Shown here: piece by piece, positions 25,196 to 34,554 of the stretch | Layout of the letters: the number at the start of each line of letters is the position of its first letter | Numbering within the stretch: the stretch's first letter is position 1 | The notes under the pieces: model-generated | The model's input: the letters and a program-made list of their open reading frames with translations, nothing else | What the model was told of the DNA's origin: nothing | Database searches by the model: none | Source of the DNA: Devosia elaeis | GTDB lineage: Bacteria > Pseudomonadota > Alphaproteobacteria > Rhizobiales > Devosiaceae | Direction of reading: 5' to 3' | NCBI RefSeq assembly: GCF_001650025.1 | Contig: NZ_LVVY01000080.1 | Span: forward strand, 1-46,699 | DNA: 46,699 bases | Program-made: the position numbers and the translations under genes

Positions 25196-25509
25196 GGACA
25201 GGGGGACCATAGGCCCACACCTCCCTGGACGGGCCCATTGTTTACTTTGGACGCTTCGGCTCGCTCAGCAGGCCCGGCTCTTGCCCTCCCTCCCCCTTGA
25301 GGGGAGGGCCGGGGTGGGGGTTCTGACGGTGCAGCGTGCTCACATGGCTGTGGGGATCGCTGATGGGCCTGAACCCCCACCCTCATTCCCTCCCCTCAAG
25401 GGGGAGGGAGACCATGGAGCATGTGGCTGGTCCCGCTCGTCACCCGGCAAATCCCCCACCTTCCCAATCCCCGCGCCCTCCCCTAATACTGCCCGGCATT
25501 GGGGGCAGC
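25196..25509. repeat. 314-bp gene-free stretch with an inverted pair of GC-rich repeats
   Basis: No gene. Two copies of the CCCTCCCCCTTGAGGGGAGGG hairpin with GTGGGGGTTC tails face each other (about 25284-25325 and 25370-25412), enclosing some 45 bp of unique sequence. The remainder before ATG 25510 is C-rich and holds no promoter I can support. Confidence 0.75.
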
Positions 25510-26709
25510 ATGCAGACCGACCCGAACAACGTGACCTTCACCGGCACCCGCTGGGACCTCTTCATCGTGCTGCTGCGCGGCTATGTGCTGATGATCCCCA
25601 CGATCGGGCTCAACCGCTTCTGGCTGACGACGCGAAAACGCCGCTTCTATTGGGGCCATACCGATATCGGCGGCGACGCGCTGGAATATAGCGGCGATGC
25701 AAGGCAATTGCTGGTCGGCTTCCTCATGGCGCTGGCCCTGTTCCTGCCGCTCTATGGGCTGTTCTTCTACCTCTCCACCCAATCGGTCGAAACCATCATC
25801 ATCGGCTACGGCGCCGTGGCCCTGGGCGTCTGGTTTCTCTATGGCTATGCCCAATACCGCGCCCGCGATTTCCGCCTGTCGCGCACGCTCTGGCGCGGCA
25901 TCCGCTTCGACCAGGGCGGCAACGCCCTGCGCTATGCCTTGCGCCGCTTCTTCTGGTCACTGCTCAATCTGGTCAGCCTGGGGCTCGCCTATCCCTTCAT
26001 GGCCGCCGGCCTCTGGGCCTATCGCTATCGCCACAGCTGGTATGGCGATCGGCAATTCGGCTTTGCCGGGTCGTGGAAGCAATTGGCCCTGCCCTATTAC
26101 CTCACCTGGCTCGCCATCGCGGCATTGCTCGTCACCGGCCTGGTCCTGGCGCAGCAGGCGAACCTGGTCAGCGCTCCGTGGGAGGCCGATCCGGCCATTT
26201 ATGGCTGGCTCGTTCTGCTCTTCCTCGCCGGCTTCGTTCTCGTCACCTTCTATCGCGCCATCGAGATCAGCCGCATGTTCTCCGCCATCCGGCTCGGCGG
26301 GGCGGCGCTGTCCCTGCGCCTGCCCGCGTTCGGCCTGTTGGGGCAATATCTGCTGTTCGTCCTGGGCCTCCTCGCCTGCTACCTGGTGCTGGCGCTGGGC
26401 GGCTTCATCGTTCTCGGCCTCGTGGCCGGCGAGGCCTTTGCCGGCGGTGGCTTCGATCTCGACGCGCTGATGGCTTCCATGCAGTCGAGCATCGCCACCC
26501 TGCTCGCCATCGTCACCGGATACCTGCTGTTCTTCGCCGCCTTCGCCTTTGTCAGCGAATTGGTGCTGGGCTACGGCTTCTGGCGGCTGATGGCGCGCGG
26601 CGCCACGATCAGCGGCCTCGCCAGTCTCGATGGCGTACGGGCCCGTGCCGAGGACAAGGCGCTGGCCGGCGAGGGCCTGGCCGACGCGCTCAATGTGGGA
26701 GGCTATTGA
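25510..26709 (+). CDS. DUF898 (YjgN-type) membrane protein
   Basis: A 399-aa polytopic membrane protein with about nine or ten hydrophobic segments. DUF898 features include the RFWLTTRKRRFYWGHTDIGGDALEY region after the first membrane segment and a second related half (YRYRHSWYGDRQFGF). Function is unknown for the family. Its stop overlaps the start of the M48 peptidase gene (TGATG at 26707-26711), so the pair is translationally coupled, and this pairing recurs in proteobacteria. Confidence 0.85.
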   Translation: MQTDPNNVTFTGTRWDLFIVLLRGYVLMIPTIGLNRFWLTTRKRRFYWGHTDIGGDALEYSGDARQLLVGFLMALALFLPLYGLFFYLSTQSVETIIIGYGAVALGVWFLYGYAQYRARDFRLSRTLWRGIRFDQGGNALRYALRRFFWSLLNLVSLGLAYPFMAAGLWAYRYRHSWYGDRQFGFAGSWKQLALPYYLTWLAIAALLVTGLVLAQQANLVSAPWEADPAIYGWLVLLFLAGFVLVTFYRAIEISRMFSAIRLGGAALSLRLPAFGLLGQYLLFVLGLLACYLVLALGGFIVLGLVAGEAFAGGGFDLDALMASMQSSIATLLAIVTGYLLFFAAFAFVSELVLGYGFWRLMARGATISGLASLDGVRARAEDKALAGEGLADALNVGGY

Positions 26710-27821
26710 TGGCCATTCCCGCCCGCTATTACGATGGCCTCGTATCCAGCGCCCAGGATGCCGAATTGCGCTATGAACAGGACGCGGGCGGCGCGCTCGT
26801 CGTCCTGGGCCCGTCCGGCGCCGAACTCGCCCGCTGGCCCGCCGGCGCGCTGCATCTGGTTCCGGCGCCGCGGGGAGAAATCCGCCTCGGCGCCAATGGC
26901 GTGGCGGATGGCGCGCGCATCGTGGTGCGCGGCGACGACTATATCGGGCGCATCCGCGCCACCCTGCCCCTCCTGACCCAGCGGCAGGAACAGGAGCGCG
27001 GCCGGCAAATCCGGCTGATGGCGCTGTCGACCCTGGCGCTGGCCGCCGTCATCGCCGCCTATATTTTCGGCGTGCCGCTGATCGCCTCCCGGCTGGTCCA
27101 GCTCGTTCCGCCGGGCTGGGAGGACGGGGTCGGTCAGACCGTCGCCAGTCAGATCGAAGCCAGTATCGGCGGCGATGCCGGCCTGCCGCTCTGCGATGCC
27201 GATCCGGAAAGCCTGGCCAATCGCGCCATTGCCCGCTTCGCCCAGGCGGCGCTGGCGGACACCAATGCGCCCTTTACCCCCGATGTGCGCGTGGTGCGTT
27301 CCGATATTCCCAATGCCTTCGCGGTGCCGGGCGGGCGGGTCTATTTGTTCTCCGCCCTGCTCGATGCCGCGCGCACGCCCGACGAATTCGCCGGCGTGCT
27401 CGCCCATGAACTGGGCCATGTCGTCCATCGTCACGGTATGGAGCAATTGGTGTCCACCGCGGGCACGGGCCTGCTGGTGGGGTTCATCCTGGGCGACATG
27501 ACCGGCATTTCGGTGGCGGCGGGCGTGGGCGCCTCCATCATCGATGCGCGCTTTTCCCGCGCGGCCGAGCGCGAGGCCGACCGCTTCGCCGCCCGGGTCG
27601 CCCAAAGGCTCGATTTCCAGCCCTGGGCCCTGGCCAATCTCATCGGCCGGGTGGCGCAGGACAGCGATTTCGACCGGGCCCTGGCCCTGTTCAACACCCA
27701 TCCGCTGACCGAGGAAAGGCTGCGGGACCTGACATTGCTGGGCCAGGACCGCCCCAGCGGGCTGGAGCCACCCTTCACCGAGGCGGAATGGCGCGCCATA
27801 AGCATCATGTGCCGGCGATGA
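26709..27821 (+). CDS. M48-family membrane metallopeptidase
   Basis: A 370-aa zinc peptidase. Residues 1-85 form a small beta-rich N-terminal domain seen in DUF898-linked M48 proteins, then one transmembrane segment (about 100-120, LALAAVIAAYIFGVPLIA), then the peptidase domain with HELGH at 233-237 and the third zinc ligand in AEREADRFA. The domain is related to the periplasmic BepA/LoiP peptidases. It overlaps the DUF898 gene by one base. A role in envelope quality control is inferred from family. Confidence 0.9.
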   Translation: MAIPARYYDGLVSSAQDAELRYEQDAGGALVVLGPSGAELARWPAGALHLVPAPRGEIRLGANGVADGARIVVRGDDYIGRIRATLPLLTQRQEQERGRQIRLMALSTLALAAVIAAYIFGVPLIASRLVQLVPPGWEDGVGQTVASQIEASIGGDAGLPLCDADPESLANRAIARFAQAALADTNAPFTPDVRVVRSDIPNAFAVPGGRVYLFSALLDAARTPDEFAGVLAHELGHVVHRHGMEQLVSTAGTGLLVGFILGDMTGISVAAGVGASIIDARFSRAAEREADRFAARVAQRLDFQPWALANLIGRVAQDSDFDRALALFNTHPLTEERLRDLTLLGQDRPSGLEPPFTEAEWRAISIMCRR

Positions 27822-27886
27822 TGCCGCGTTCAAACAAGCGAAAGACCTATGCCCTATCCTCTGCGCCATAATCGGATACGGCGTCC

Positions 27887-28711
27887 TTGCGAATAAAGAT
27901 CAGAACCTCGAAATGGGCCATTTGGGCGCGGCGGCTGGGCAGCATGGCGGTGCCGCTGCTCGTCCTGCCGGTGCTGCTGCATCGGCAGGGCTTCGTCGAT
28001 TCGGCGATTTTCCTCGTCCTCATCGTCTTTGCCGGCGCCGTGGCGGGCCTGGCCCTGCTGGTATCGCTGGCGGCCCTGGGGCGCCTGTGGTTCAGCGGCG
28101 ACCGGGGCTGGGGACCGGCCCTTGCAGGCCTCGTCCTGGCGCTGGCCTGTCTCGCGCCCTTCGCCTTTTACGGCAATCTGGCGCTGACTTATCCGGCGGT
28201 CACCGACATGGCCACCGCGCCGCGCGGCGAGCTGCCGCTGATCTTCGAACCCGATACCGCCGCCATGCCCCCGCCGCTGGTGCTTTCGCCCCAAGAGCAG
28301 GAAGACATCTTTCCCAATGCGATGACGCGCGGCTATCCGCTCGATGTCGTCCAGCTTTTCGCCCTGGTGGAACGGCTGGTCGCGGCCAATGGCTGGGAGG
28401 TGCGCCGGCGCACCGAACCGCTCAATAGCTTGAGTGAAGGCCGCATCAATGCCCGCATCGCGACGCTGCCTGGCTGGCGCGAGGAAGCCGTGCTGGCCGT
28501 ACGCCCCACCGCGCAGGGCGGGCGCGTCGACATGCGCTCGGCCTCGATCGGCGCCCCGCTCGATTTCGGCGGCAACGGCAATCGCATCAGCGATTTCATG
28601 GTGGCGCTGGATAGCGAGGTCACCGCCTTCCTGCGCGACAATCCCACCATCAACGCCCCGGCGCCGGCCGAAGAAGCGGTTCCGGAGGTCGAGACGGGCA
28701 GCGGGGCTTAG
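27887..28711 (+). CDS. DUF1499 membrane protein
   Basis: A 274-aa protein with three N-terminal membrane segments (about 15-110) followed by a DUF1499 domain (YPLDVVQLFALVERLVAANGWEV... through the FMVALDSEVTAFL segment). Function is unknown. The start is a TTG at 27887 with a poor ribosome-binding site; no better start precedes the first membrane segment. It follows the M48 gene by 65 bp and could be the third gene of that unit. Confidence 0.78.
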   Translation: MRIKIRTSKWAIWARRLGSMAVPLLVLPVLLHRQGFVDSAIFLVLIVFAGAVAGLALLVSLAALGRLWFSGDRGWGPALAGLVLALACLAPFAFYGNLALTYPAVTDMATAPRGELPLIFEPDTAAMPPPLVLSPQEQEDIFPNAMTRGYPLDVVQLFALVERLVAANGWEVRRRTEPLNSLSEGRINARIATLPGWREEAVLAVRPTAQGGRVDMRSASIGAPLDFGGNGNRISDFMVALDSEVTAFLRDNPTINAPAPAEEAVPEVETGSGA

Positions 28712-28720
28712 CGCTGCAAC

Positions 28721-29023
28721 CTAGCGCTTGCGCACGAATTCGGTGCGCAGCACCAGCCCCTTAATGGCATCGTGCCGGCAATCGATCTCGTCGGGATTGT
28801 CGGTCAGCCGGATGGATTTGATGACGGTGCCCTGCTTGAGGGTTTGTCCCGCGCCCTTGACCTTGAGGTCCTTGATCAGGACCACCGCGTCCCCATCCGC
28901 CAATATCGTGCCCGAAGCATCGCGCGTCTGGCTGGCCTGGATTGCCGCCGCCTTGATTTCCGAGGCCGGCCGCCATTCGCCGGTCGCCTCGTCATAGATA
29001 TAGTCGTCATCATGTGTGGTCAT
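28721..29023 (-). CDS. PhnA/YjdM-type protein without zinc ribbon
   Basis: A 100-aa protein. The C-terminal half is the conserved PhnA/YjdM domain: LADGDAVVLIKDLKVKGAG, then IKSIRLTDNPDEIDCRHDAIKGL and TEFVRKR at the end. The N-terminal half, where the E. coli protein has a four-cysteine zinc ribbon, reads DDYIYDEATGEWRPASE with no cysteines. Despite its name the family is not part of C-P lyase; its function is unresolved. It is downstream of glpK on the same strand. Confidence 0.85.
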   Translation of the reverse strand: MTTHDDDYIYDEATGEWRPASEIKAAAIQASQTRDASGTILADGDAVVLIKDLKVKGAGQTLKQGTVIKSIRLTDNPDEIDCRHDAIKGLVLRTEFVRKR

Positions 29024-29063
29024 GACTGTCCTATGGCAGGCCCCGCCCGCTTTGCCAATCGGC

Positions 29064-30554
29064 TCACGCGCTCAACGTGCGCCGCACCGCCTCGTCCCAG
29101 CCCTTGACCTTGTCCTTGCGCGTCCTGGCGTCCATTTGCGGCTCGAAGCGGGTGTCGCATTCCCAGCTCGCGGCGAATTTGCGCATATCCGGCCAGATGC
29201 CGGCCTTCATCCCTGCCAGCCAGGCGGCGCCGAGCGCGGTGGTTTCGAGGATGGTCGGCCGATCCACCGGCGCGTCGAGAATGTCGGCGAGGAATTGCAT
29301 GGTCCAGTCGGATGCCACCATGCCGCCATCGACGCGCAGCACCGTATCGCCATTGCCGCTCTTCCAGTCCTTGCGCATGGCCGTCAGCAGGTCGCGCGTC
29401 TGATAGCAGACCGCCTCCAGCGCCGCGCGGGCGATTTCGGCCGGGCCGGAATTGCGGGTCAGCCCATAAATGGCGCCGCGCGCTTCGGCATCCCACCAGG
29501 GCGCGCCCAGCCCCACGAAGGCGGGCACCATATAGACGTGCTGGGTCGGGTCGGCCGATTGCGCCAGCGGCCCGGTTTCGCTGGCATGCTTGACCAGTTT
29601 CAGCCCGTCGCGAATCCATTGCACCGCCGCCCCGGCGATGAAGATCGAGCCTTCCAGCGCATAGGTGGTTTCGCCATCCAGCCGATAAGCGATGGTGGTG
29701 AGCAGCCTGTTCTTGGAGCGCACCATGTCGGTGCCGGTATTGAGCAGCGCAAAGCACCCGGTGCCATAGGTGGATTTGACCATGCCCGGCTCGAAACAGG
29801 CCTGGCCGATGGTTGCGGCATGCTGGTCGCCCGCCACCCCGAGAATGGGAATGGCCGCGCCGAACAGGCCCGCCTCGGTGACGCCGAAATCGTCGGCGCA
29901 ATCCTTGACCTCGGGCAGCACGGCCATGGGCACGTCGAGCAGATCGCAGAGCTGCTCGTCCCATTGGTTCCGGCCGATATCGAACAGCAGCGTGCGCCCG
30001 GCATTGGTGGCGTCGGTGGCGTGCACCTTGCCCCCGGTCAGCCGCCAGATGAGGAAGGAATCCACCGTGCCGAAGGCCAGTTCGCCGTTTTCGGCGCGGC
30101 CGCGCGCGCCCTTGACCTTGTCGAGCAGCCACTTGACCTTGGTGCCGGAAAAATAGGGATCGAGCAGCAACCCGGTCTTGCGGGTAACCAGTTTTTCATG
30201 CCCGTCCTTCTTCAGGCGCGCGCAGAGCGCAGAGGTGCGCCGGTCCTGCCAGACAATGGCATTGTGAATGGGCTTGCCGGTCTCCCGGTCCCAGATCACG
30301 ACCGTCTCGCGCTGGTTGGTGATGCCGATGGCCGCGATATCGCCGGCCGCGATCCCGGCCTCCTTGATGGCCTTCTTCACCGACCAGACGACGCTGTCCC
30401 AGATTTCCTCGGGGTCATGCTCCACCCAGCCGTCCTGCGGAAAATGCTGGGTGAATTCCTTCTGCCCGACGCCCGCGATCCTGCGGTCCTTGTCGAAGAT
30501 TATCGCCCGGCTCGACGTCGTCCCCTGGTCGATCGCGAGAATGAACTTTTGCAT
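29064..30554 (-). CDS. glpK: Glycerol kinase
   Basis: A 496-aa FGGY-family kinase that phosphorylates glycerol to glycerol 3-phosphate. It begins [17 protein letters not shown] and keeps the ATP- and glycerol-binding segments ([37 protein letters not shown]). The ATG at 30554 is preceded by GGAGGAAAC, an excellent site; the longer frame reads through repeat DNA. It lies downstream of glpD with a 180-bp repeat-containing gap and should share its glycerol regulation. Confidence 0.96.
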   Translation of the reverse strand: MQKFILAIDQGTTSSRAIIFDKDRRIAGVGQKEFTQHFPQDGWVEHDPEEIWDSVVWSVKKAIKEAGIAAGDIAAIGITNQRETVVIWDRETGKPIHNAIVWQDRRTSALCARLKKDGHEKLVTRKTGLLLDPYFSGTKVKWLLDKVKGARGRAENGELAFGTVDSFLIWRLTGGKVHATDATNAGRTLLFDIGRNQWDEQLCDLLDVPMAVLPEVKDCADDFGVTEAGLFGAAIPILGVAGDQHAATIGQACFEPGMVKSTYGTGCFALLNTGTDMVRSKNRLLTTIAYRLDGETTYALEGSIFIAGAAVQWIRDGLKLVKHASETGPLAQSADPTQHVYMVPAFVGLGAPWWDAEARGAIYGLTRNSGPAEIARAALEAVCYQTRDLLTAMRKDWKSGNGDTVLRVDGGMVASDWTMQFLADILDAPVDRPTILETTALGAAWLAGMKAGIWPDMRKFAASWECDTRFEPQMDARTRKDKVKGWDEAVRRTLSA

Positions 30555-30583
30555 GTTTCCTCCGGCCCTTCGGCTCCTGCGCC

Positions 30584-30717
30584 ACCCTCCCCTTTGCGGG
30601 GAGGGAAGCGAGATAGGACTTAGCCTGCTAAGTCCGTTAAATCGAGCAGGGAGGGGGATCGGCAAGCACCGTCCGGGGGAACACCCCCTCCCAACCTCCC
30701 CCGTCAAGGGGGAGGTG
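30584..30717. repeat. GC-rich palindromic repeats between glpD and glpK
   Basis: One unit in plus orientation has the CCCTCCCC-TTTG-CGGGGAGGG stem, an inner palindrome GGACTTAGCCTGCTAAGTCC and a GGGAGGGGG tail. A second unit in minus orientation follows (30674-30717). The three-part layout matches the units around the DUF559 gene, but with a different inner palindrome. Confidence 0.8.
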
Positions 30718-30734
30718 CTGTATCGCGCTTGTGG

Positions 30735-32213
30735 CTATTTCCGCGCCAGATATGCCTCCAGCCGCGCCACGTCCTCGGCGCCGACCCGCAGCCCCAGCTT
30801 GGTGCGCCGCCACAATATATCCTCGGCGCTCCGCGCCCATTCCCGGGCCGTCAGATAATCGACCTCGGCCCCATAGAGATCGGCGCCGAAATGGAGGCCG
30901 AGATCGGCAATGCCGGACGCATCCCCCAGAATCTCCCGCGCCTTGGTGCCATAGAGCCGCATCAGCCGCCGCATCAGCGCCCCCGGCAGGCCGGGATAAT
31001 CCATGGCCAGCCGGCGCACTTCCGCGTCGAAGCTCTTCACCCCGAAATCGCCGCCGGGCAGCGTGCTGGTCTTGGTCCAGGCCTCGCCCTTCCTGCCCAG
31101 CACGGATTCGATCTTTTCCAGCACCGATTCGGCCAGCCGCCGCGAGGTGGTGAGCTTGCCGCCGAACACATTGATCAAAGCACCATTTGCGGCGTCGCCT
31201 TCGACCTTGAGCACATAATCGCGCGTCGCCTCCTGCGCGGCGCTGGCGCCGTCGTCGAAAAGCGGCCGCACGCCCGAATAGCTCCACACGATGGCCTCAT
31301 GCGTCACCGGCTTGGCGAAATATTCGCTGGCGGCCGCCAGCAGATAATCGATTTCCTCCGGGGTGATCTTCACCGCCCGGGGATCGCCGGAAAAATCCCG
31401 GTCGGTGGTGCCGATCAGGGTGAAATCGTCCTCATAGGGAATGGCAAAGAAGATGCGGCCATCGCTGTTCTGGAAGAAATAGCACCGGTCATGATCGTAG
31501 AGCTTTTTCACCACGATATGGCTGCCCTGGACCAGACGCACATTATGGACGCCGCTCCGGCCCAGGACGTCGTTGATCACCTCGTCGACCCAAGGCCCCG
31601 CCGCATTGACCAGCAGGCGCGCGCGCACGCTTTCCCGCCCGCCCTCGCCATCGAGTTCGATGGTCCAGCCGCCATCCTCGCGCCGGGCCGAAACGACCTT
31701 GGTGCGCACCTGGATTTTCGCGCCGCGATCGGCCGCGTCACGGGCATTGAGCACCACGAAACGCGCATCGTTGACCCAGCAATCGGAATATTCGAAAGCC
31801 AGCTTGTAGCCCGGCTTCAACGGCCTGCCGGCTTCGTCGCGCGTCAGGTCCAGCGTCTTGGTCGGCGGCAGCAGACGCCGTCCGCCCATGTAGTCATACA
31901 TGGCCAGGCCCGCCCGCAGCACCATTGCCGGGCGCAGCCCCTTGTGATGCGGCAGCACGAAGCGCAGCGGCCAGATGATGTGCGGCGCCGCCGACCACAG
32001 GACTTCGCGCTCGGCCAAGGCCTCGTGCACCAGGCGGAACTCGTAATGTTCGAGATAGCGCAGCCCGCCATGGATGAGCTTGGTGGCGGCCGAGGACGTG
32101 CCGGAGGCGAGGTCGTTCATCTCCGCCAGGCCCACCGAGAAACCCCGCCCCACCGCGTCGCGCGCCACGCTGGCGCCATTGATGCCGCCGCCGATCACGA
32201 AAATGTCCAGCAT
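30735..32213 (-). CDS. glpD: Aerobic glycerol-3-phosphate dehydrogenase
   Basis: A 492-aa FAD enzyme that oxidises glycerol 3-phosphate to dihydroxyacetone phosphate and passes electrons to quinone at the inner membrane. The FAD motif GGGINGASVARDAVGRG is at residues 7-23; SSAATKLIHGGLRYLE and the GVRPLFDD segment are also typical. It is the first gene of the glp unit, transcribed leftward from the region with three TTTCGTTT boxes. Confidence 0.95.
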   Translation of the reverse strand: MLDIFVIGGGINGASVARDAVGRGFSVGLAEMNDLASGTSSAATKLIHGGLRYLEHYEFRLVHEALAEREVLWSAAPHIIWPLRFVLPHHKGLRPAMVLRAGLAMYDYMGGRRLLPPTKTLDLTRDEAGRPLKPGYKLAFEYSDCWVNDARFVVLNARDAADRGAKIQVRTKVVSARREDGGWTIELDGEGGRESVRARLLVNAAGPWVDEVINDVLGRSGVHNVRLVQGSHIVVKKLYDHDRCYFFQNSDGRIFFAIPYEDDFTLIGTTDRDFSGDPRAVKITPEEIDYLLAAASEYFAKPVTHEAIVWSYSGVRPLFDDGASAAQEATRDYVLKVEGDAANGALINVFGGKLTTSRRLAESVLEKIESVLGRKGEAWTKTSTLPGGDFGVKSFDAEVRRLAMDYPGLPGALMRRLMRLYGTKAREILGDASGIADLGLHFGADLYGAEVDYLTAREWARSAEDILWRRTKLGLRVGAEDVARLEAYLARK

Positions 32214-32234
32214 GGTTCCGCCTCTGCTCGTTTG

Positions 32235-32284
32235 TTTCGTTTATATATCGATTGATTTCGTTTTGTAACGCCGATTTTTCGTTT
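32235..32284. promoter_or_regulatory. Three TTTCGTTT boxes at exact 21-bp intervals
   Basis: TTTCGTTT begins at 32235, 32256 and 32277, so each copy is exactly two helical turns from the next. Partial copies flank it at 32227 and 32282. The array is in the 161-bp gap between divergent glpD and the AEC gene. DeoR-family repressors such as GlpR/AgaR recognise TTTCRTTT-like repeats, so a GlpR-type operator is the likeliest reading. Confidence 0.7.
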
Positions 32285-32374
32285 CGTCCGGCACACATGC
32301 CCGGCATTGACCCCATGATCCCCGCGGGGTACGGCAGAAGGCATCTTCCCTCCTGGCCCAGGTCCCGCCGGCCA

Positions 32375-33310
32375 ATGCTCGACATTCTCGCCGTCATTGC
32401 GCCCATCTTCGCGCTCATGGCCTTCGGCTATGGCGCGGTGCGCTTCCGCCTGTTTCCCGCCGAGGGCATCAAGGCGCTGATCGCCTTCGTCAACAATTTC
32501 GCCACGCCCTGCCTGCTGTTCTATTCGATCAGCACCAGCGATTTCCGCTCCGCCTTCAATCTGGGGATCATCGGGCCTTTCTATGCCGGCGCAATCGTCT
32601 GCTTCCTCGTGGGCATCGCCATTGCCCGCAAGGCCTTCCACAACCGGCCGGGGGAAAGCGTGTCGGTCGGCTTTGCCGGCACCTTCACCAATACGGTCCT
32701 GGTCGGTCTGCCGATCATGAGCCGCGCCTATGGCGAGGGCGCCCTGCCGGTGACGCTGTCGATCATTGGGCTTCATGGCGCCATCCTGCTCACCCTGGGC
32801 ATGGTGACGATGGAAGTTACCCGGCGCGACGGCCAGCCGCTGGCACGCACGCTGGTCGTGGCCGTCCGGCGCGTCGTCTCCAATCCGCTGATTTGGGGCA
32901 TTGCCGCCGGCATCATCGGCTCGCTGGTCAATCTGCAATTGATCGAACCGGCCGAGGCCTTTTTCGTCATGATGAGCCAGGCCGTCGTGCCCGCGGCCCT
33001 GTTCGGCATCGGCGGCGCGCTCAACGAATTCAAGCTCTCCGAAAACTGGAAGCAGGCTTTGGTCGCAGCGCTGATCAAGCTCATCCTGCACCCGGCCATC
33101 GCCTATGTGCTGATGATCTGGGTGCTGCACGTGCCCATGGACATCGCCCGCTACGGCATCCTGCTCTCGGCCATGCCGGCAGGGGTGAACATCTATGTCT
33201 TCGCCACCTATTACGACCGCGGCGTCAGCGTCGCCGCCAACACCATCCTCATCGCCACCATGCTCTCGGCCCTGACCATTTCCGGCTGGCTGTTCGTGCT
33301 GAGTCTCTAG
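32375..33310 (+). CDS. AEC-family transporter (auxin efflux carrier type)
   Basis: A 311-aa membrane protein with about ten hydrophobic segments in two inverted halves; typical family segments are FATPCLLFYSIS and GTFTNTVLVGLPI in the first half, and AVVPAALFGIGGAL and SAMPAGVNIYVFA in the second. AEC proteins move organic acids such as malate or malonate, and auxin in plants. The start ATG 32375 is chosen because the first membrane segment begins there. It is divergent from glpD and shares its control region; whether it is regulated by glycerol is unknown. Confidence 0.88.
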   Translation: MLDILAVIAPIFALMAFGYGAVRFRLFPAEGIKALIAFVNNFATPCLLFYSISTSDFRSAFNLGIIGPFYAGAIVCFLVGIAIARKAFHNRPGESVSVGFAGTFTNTVLVGLPIMSRAYGEGALPVTLSIIGLHGAILLTLGMVTMEVTRRDGQPLARTLVVAVRRVVSNPLIWGIAAGIIGSLVNLQLIEPAEAFFVMMSQAVVPAALFGIGGALNEFKLSENWKQALVAALIKLILHPAIAYVLMIWVLHVPMDIARYGILLSAMPAGVNIYVFATYYDRGVSVAANTILIATMLSALTISGWLFVLSL

Positions 33311-33329
33311 AGGCCGCCGAGCCACCATA

Positions 33330-33420
33330 GACCTCATCCTGAGCCTGTCGAAGGACGAGGTCATGGCACTCAGGCCTCAGTGTACCCGACCTCGTGGTTC
33401 GACAGGCTCACCATGAGGTC
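33330..33420. repeat. 91-bp palindromic repeat, copy B
   Basis: This is copy A of 19495-19585 in reverse orientation. Both arms match and only the roughly 20-bp centre differs. It lies between the AEC and hydroxyacid dehydrogenase genes. Confidence 0.9.
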
Positions 33421-33585
33421 TTTGGAATAATGGCGTCCACCGTCACATCCCAAAAGCCGCGACCGTACCGCTTTTGCCAAGGCCGGCTTGCGTGCTGCGC
33501 CCGGTCCGCTAAGTTTTAGGCATTCATCGGGCCGGCAGCCATCCGCCCTCCCCAAGCTTCCTGTCTCCACGGATATCCTGCGGCC

Positions 33586-34515
33586 ATGACTATCGAAATC
33601 CTCCAGACCGCCCCGCTCCTCGCCTCCTGCGAACAGGCTTTGACCGAGCGCTATATCGTCCACAAGCTGCATGAGCAGGCCGACAAGCAGGCCTGGCTGG
33701 CCGAGAACGGCGCCCGCATCCGCGCCCATGCCGGCTCGGGCGTGCAGGCCGATCTGATGGACAAGCTGCCCAATCTCGAAATCATCGCCAGCTTCGGCGT
33801 CGGCTATGACAACATCGATGTCGCCGCCGCCAAGGCGCGCAATATCCGCGTCACCAACACGCCCGACGTGCTCAACGACGCGGTGGCCGAACTCACCATC
33901 GGGCTGATGATCTCCCTCGCCCGCCGCATTCCGCAATCGGATCAATTCGTGCGCCAGGGCCAGTGGCAGAAGGGCAATTTCGGCCTCTTCTCCGAACTCA
34001 CCGGCAAGACCATCGGCATTCTCGGCCTGGGCCGCATCGGCAAGGAGATCGCCACCCGCGCCCAGGCGATGAAGATGCGCGTGGTCTATCACGGCCGCCA
34101 CCAGCAGAAGCACACGCCCTATGTCTATTACGACAATCTCGAGGACATGGCGCGCGACAGCGACTGGCTGGTCGTCATCGCGCCGGGCGGCAAGGGCACC
34201 GAGGGCATTGTCAGCCGGAAGGTGCTCGAGGCGCTGGGCCCGCAGGGCGCGATCGTCAATGTCGCCCGCGGCACGCTGATCGACGAGGCGGCCATGGTCG
34301 AGCTCCTGCAGAATGGCGGCCTGGGCGGGGCGGCGCTCGACGTCTTCGCCGAGGAGCCGCAGGTGCCCCAGGCCCTGCTCTCGCTCGACAATGTCGTGCT
34401 CTCGCCCCACCAGGGCAGCGCCACGCACCAGACCCGCGACGCCATGGGCGCGCTGCTGGTCGCCAATCTCGAAAAGCATTTCGCCGGCGAACCGCTGATC
34501 AGCGCGGTGGTCTAG
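33586..34515 (+). CDS. D-isomer-specific 2-hydroxyacid dehydrogenase
   Basis: A 309-aa NAD(P)-dependent enzyme of the glyoxylate/hydroxypyruvate reductase group. The nucleotide-binding motif is GLGRIG near residue 147; the catalytic residues are visible as Arg in NVARGT, Glu in AEEPQVP and His in SPHQGSAT. It reduces a 2-keto acid such as hydroxypyruvate or glyoxylate in the cytosol. It is monocistronic and ends at a long hairpin shared with the convergent cupin gene. Confidence 0.92.
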   Translation: MTIEILQTAPLLASCEQALTERYIVHKLHEQADKQAWLAENGARIRAHAGSGVQADLMDKLPNLEIIASFGVGYDNIDVAAAKARNIRVTNTPDVLNDAVAELTIGLMISLARRIPQSDQFVRQGQWQKGNFGLFSELTGKTIGILGLGRIGKEIATRAQAMKMRVVYHGRHQQKHTPYVYYDNLEDMARDSDWLVVIAPGGKGTEGIVSRKVLEALGPQGAIVNVARGTLIDEAAMVELLQNGGLGGAALDVFAEEPQVPQALLSLDNVVLSPHQGSATHQTRDAMGALLVANLEKHFAGEPLISAVV

Positions 34516-34520
34516 CCTTT

Positions 34521-34550
34521 CCTCGCCTCTCCCTTGGCGGAGAGGCGAGG
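34521..34550. terminator. Bidirectional hairpin between convergent genes
   Basis: A perfect 12-bp stem (CCTCGCCTCTCC / GGAGAGGCGAGG) with a 6-nt loop lies between the stops of the dehydrogenase and cupin genes. It has no long T-tract, but its position fits a shared terminator. Confidence 0.65.
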
Positions 34551-34554
34551 AGCC

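Noticed and set aside
29016..30623. A 535-codon plus-strand frame across glpK
   Set aside because: Antisense shadow of glycerol kinase, without motifs.
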